A DNA stretch of 8,659 bases from Rickettsiales bacterium (GTDB lineage: Bacteria > Pseudomonadota > Alphaproteobacteria > Rickettsiales > 21-14-0-20-44-7). The stretch's first letter is position 1. Every line of letters begins with the position of its first letter. The translations under genes were made by a program, and so were the position numbers. Positions 8,284-8,659 of this stretch are shown here, piece by piece. The notes under the pieces are model-generated. The model was not told the origin of the DNA and did not search any database. It worked only from the letters and a program-made list of their open reading frames with translations. The stretch is from assembly GCA_023301015.1 (NCBI GenBank), contig JALZVI010000165.1, positions 1 through 8,659 on the forward strand, given 5' to 3'.

Positions 8284-8389
8284 ATAGTTGCTAAATGTTC
8301 CATATTATAGTGTCACTACTGGATTATTGCTAAAAAAAAAGACTAAAAGACTTATCTCTTACGCTGTTGATAAAAAAAATAAAGAACAC
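8284..8389. other. Short intergenic spacer after the racemase gene
   Basis: This AT-rich stretch contains two A-runs (8332-8340 and 8372-8379) but no clear hairpin terminator and no open frame. The promoter of the downstream SDR gene should lie here or just within the operator site. No good TAnnTTTG element is visible. Confidence 0.45.
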
Positions 8390-8413
8390 AACAATAGACA
8401 GACTTGTCTGTTC
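8390..8413 (+). promoter_or_regulatory. Probable TetR-family operator upstream of the SDR gene
   Basis: The core ACAGAC-TT-GTCTGT at 8398-8411 is a perfect 6-bp inverted repeat around a 2-base centre. The 24-base block, AACAATAGAC then AG then ACTTGTCTGTTC, matches the site before the TetR gene (3252-3275) at 22 positions. It lies 33 bp before the ATG at 8447, where a repressor would be expected to block transcription start. The shared sequence points to the TetR protein of this window as the binder; that is inference. Confidence 0.75.
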
Positions 8414-8446
8414 TTATAATATTATTCACAATTAGATTAATATAAA

Positions 8447-8659
8447 ATGTCAGATTTCAAGAACAAGCAAGCCTTAATTATTGGTGGAACAAGTGGTATA
8501 GGTAGAGCTACAGCTGAAGAATTATTAAAAGCAGGCGCAATAGTACACATTGTAGGAAGATCACCTGAAAAAATAGCAGATCAAGAAAACCTACATAAAC
8601 ACAAGGTTGATATCACTAATCAACAAGAAGTAACCGCCTTCACAGCAAAAATCCAACAG
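8447..8659 (+). CDS. Short-chain dehydrogenase/reductase (SDR), 3' truncated by window edge
   Basis: The frame is open from the ATG at 8447 to the end of the window (71 codons) and must continue beyond. It begins MSDFKNKQALIIGGTSGIGR, with the SDR nucleotide-binding motif TGxxxGIG present in the form GGTSGIG at residues 13-19, followed by the Rossmann helix TAEELLKAGA. The segment IVGRSPEK at about 36-43 has an Arg after the second strand, which usually favours NADPH. Asp55 in KVDIT corresponds to the conserved Asp that positions the adenine. The catalytic Ser-Tyr-Lys lies outside the window. Its upstream palindrome, shared with the TetR gene, suggests it is induced by the ligand of that repressor. 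Substrate is unknown. Confidence 0.9.
   Translation, partial: MSDFKNKQALIIGGTSGIGRATAEELLKAGAIVHIVGRSPEKIADQENLHKHKVDITNQQEVTAFTAKIQQ

Noticed and set aside
8415..8420. TATAAT just after the SDR operator
   Set aside because: It looks like an E. coli -10 box, but no -35 partner lies at the right spacing and Bacteroidota use a different consensus.

Overview
The window looks like chromosomal DNA of an AT-rich member of the Bacteroidota, probably a flavobacterium-like or saprospira-like marine or aquatic lineage. Evidence: one intact type IX secretion (T9SS) C-terminal sorting domain and one decayed one, a PNGase F-like secreted protein (a family best known from Bacteroidota), no Shine-Dalgarno sequences before the starts (usual in this phylum), and MopE-like Asp/Asn-rich repeats. 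The first 13 bases are identical to the 3' end of the common Illumina adapter, so the left edge is a contig end with untrimmed adapter, not native DNA.

Layout, all on the + strand. (1) 14-1048: 3' part of a large extracellular protein with a propeller-like region between two Cys-bounded Asp/Asn-rich motifs. (2) 1104-1341: a broken T9SS sorting domain spread over three reading frames, probably the lost tail of that protein or of a deleted neighbour. (3) 1342-1584: AT-rich spacer. (4) 1585-3165: prfC, peptide chain release factor 3. (5) 3284-3850: a TetR-family repressor with a probable operator directly before its start. (6) 4059-7514: a 1151-residue secreted protein whose PNGase F-like fold is split by about 500 inserted residues carrying a jelly-roll-like module and a LamG domain, and which ends in a T9SS sorting domain. 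(7) 7535-7569: a strong hairpin terminator. (8) 7588-8283: an aspartate/glutamate racemase-family enzyme. (9) 8447-8659: the start of a short-chain dehydrogenase (SDR), cut by the window edge.

How they fit together: prfC and the racemase are housekeeping or metabolic genes without an obvious link to the others. The best regulatory link is between the TetR gene and the SDR gene. Nearly identical 24-base sites (22 of 24 bases the same) with a palindromic core lie immediately upstream of both, about 5.1 kb apart, and nowhere else that I could see. This suggests one autoregulated TetR regulon that jumps over the secreted protein and the racemase. The PNGase F-like protein is probably cell-surface or released and may bind or process glycans or glycoproteins. 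One PNGase F catalytic position appears to be changed, so activity cannot be assumed.

I found no RNA genes, CRISPR arrays, insertion sequences or prophage genes. I do not see a clearly undescribed system. The most unusual items are the nested domain architecture, the split TetR regulon and the decayed sorting domain.
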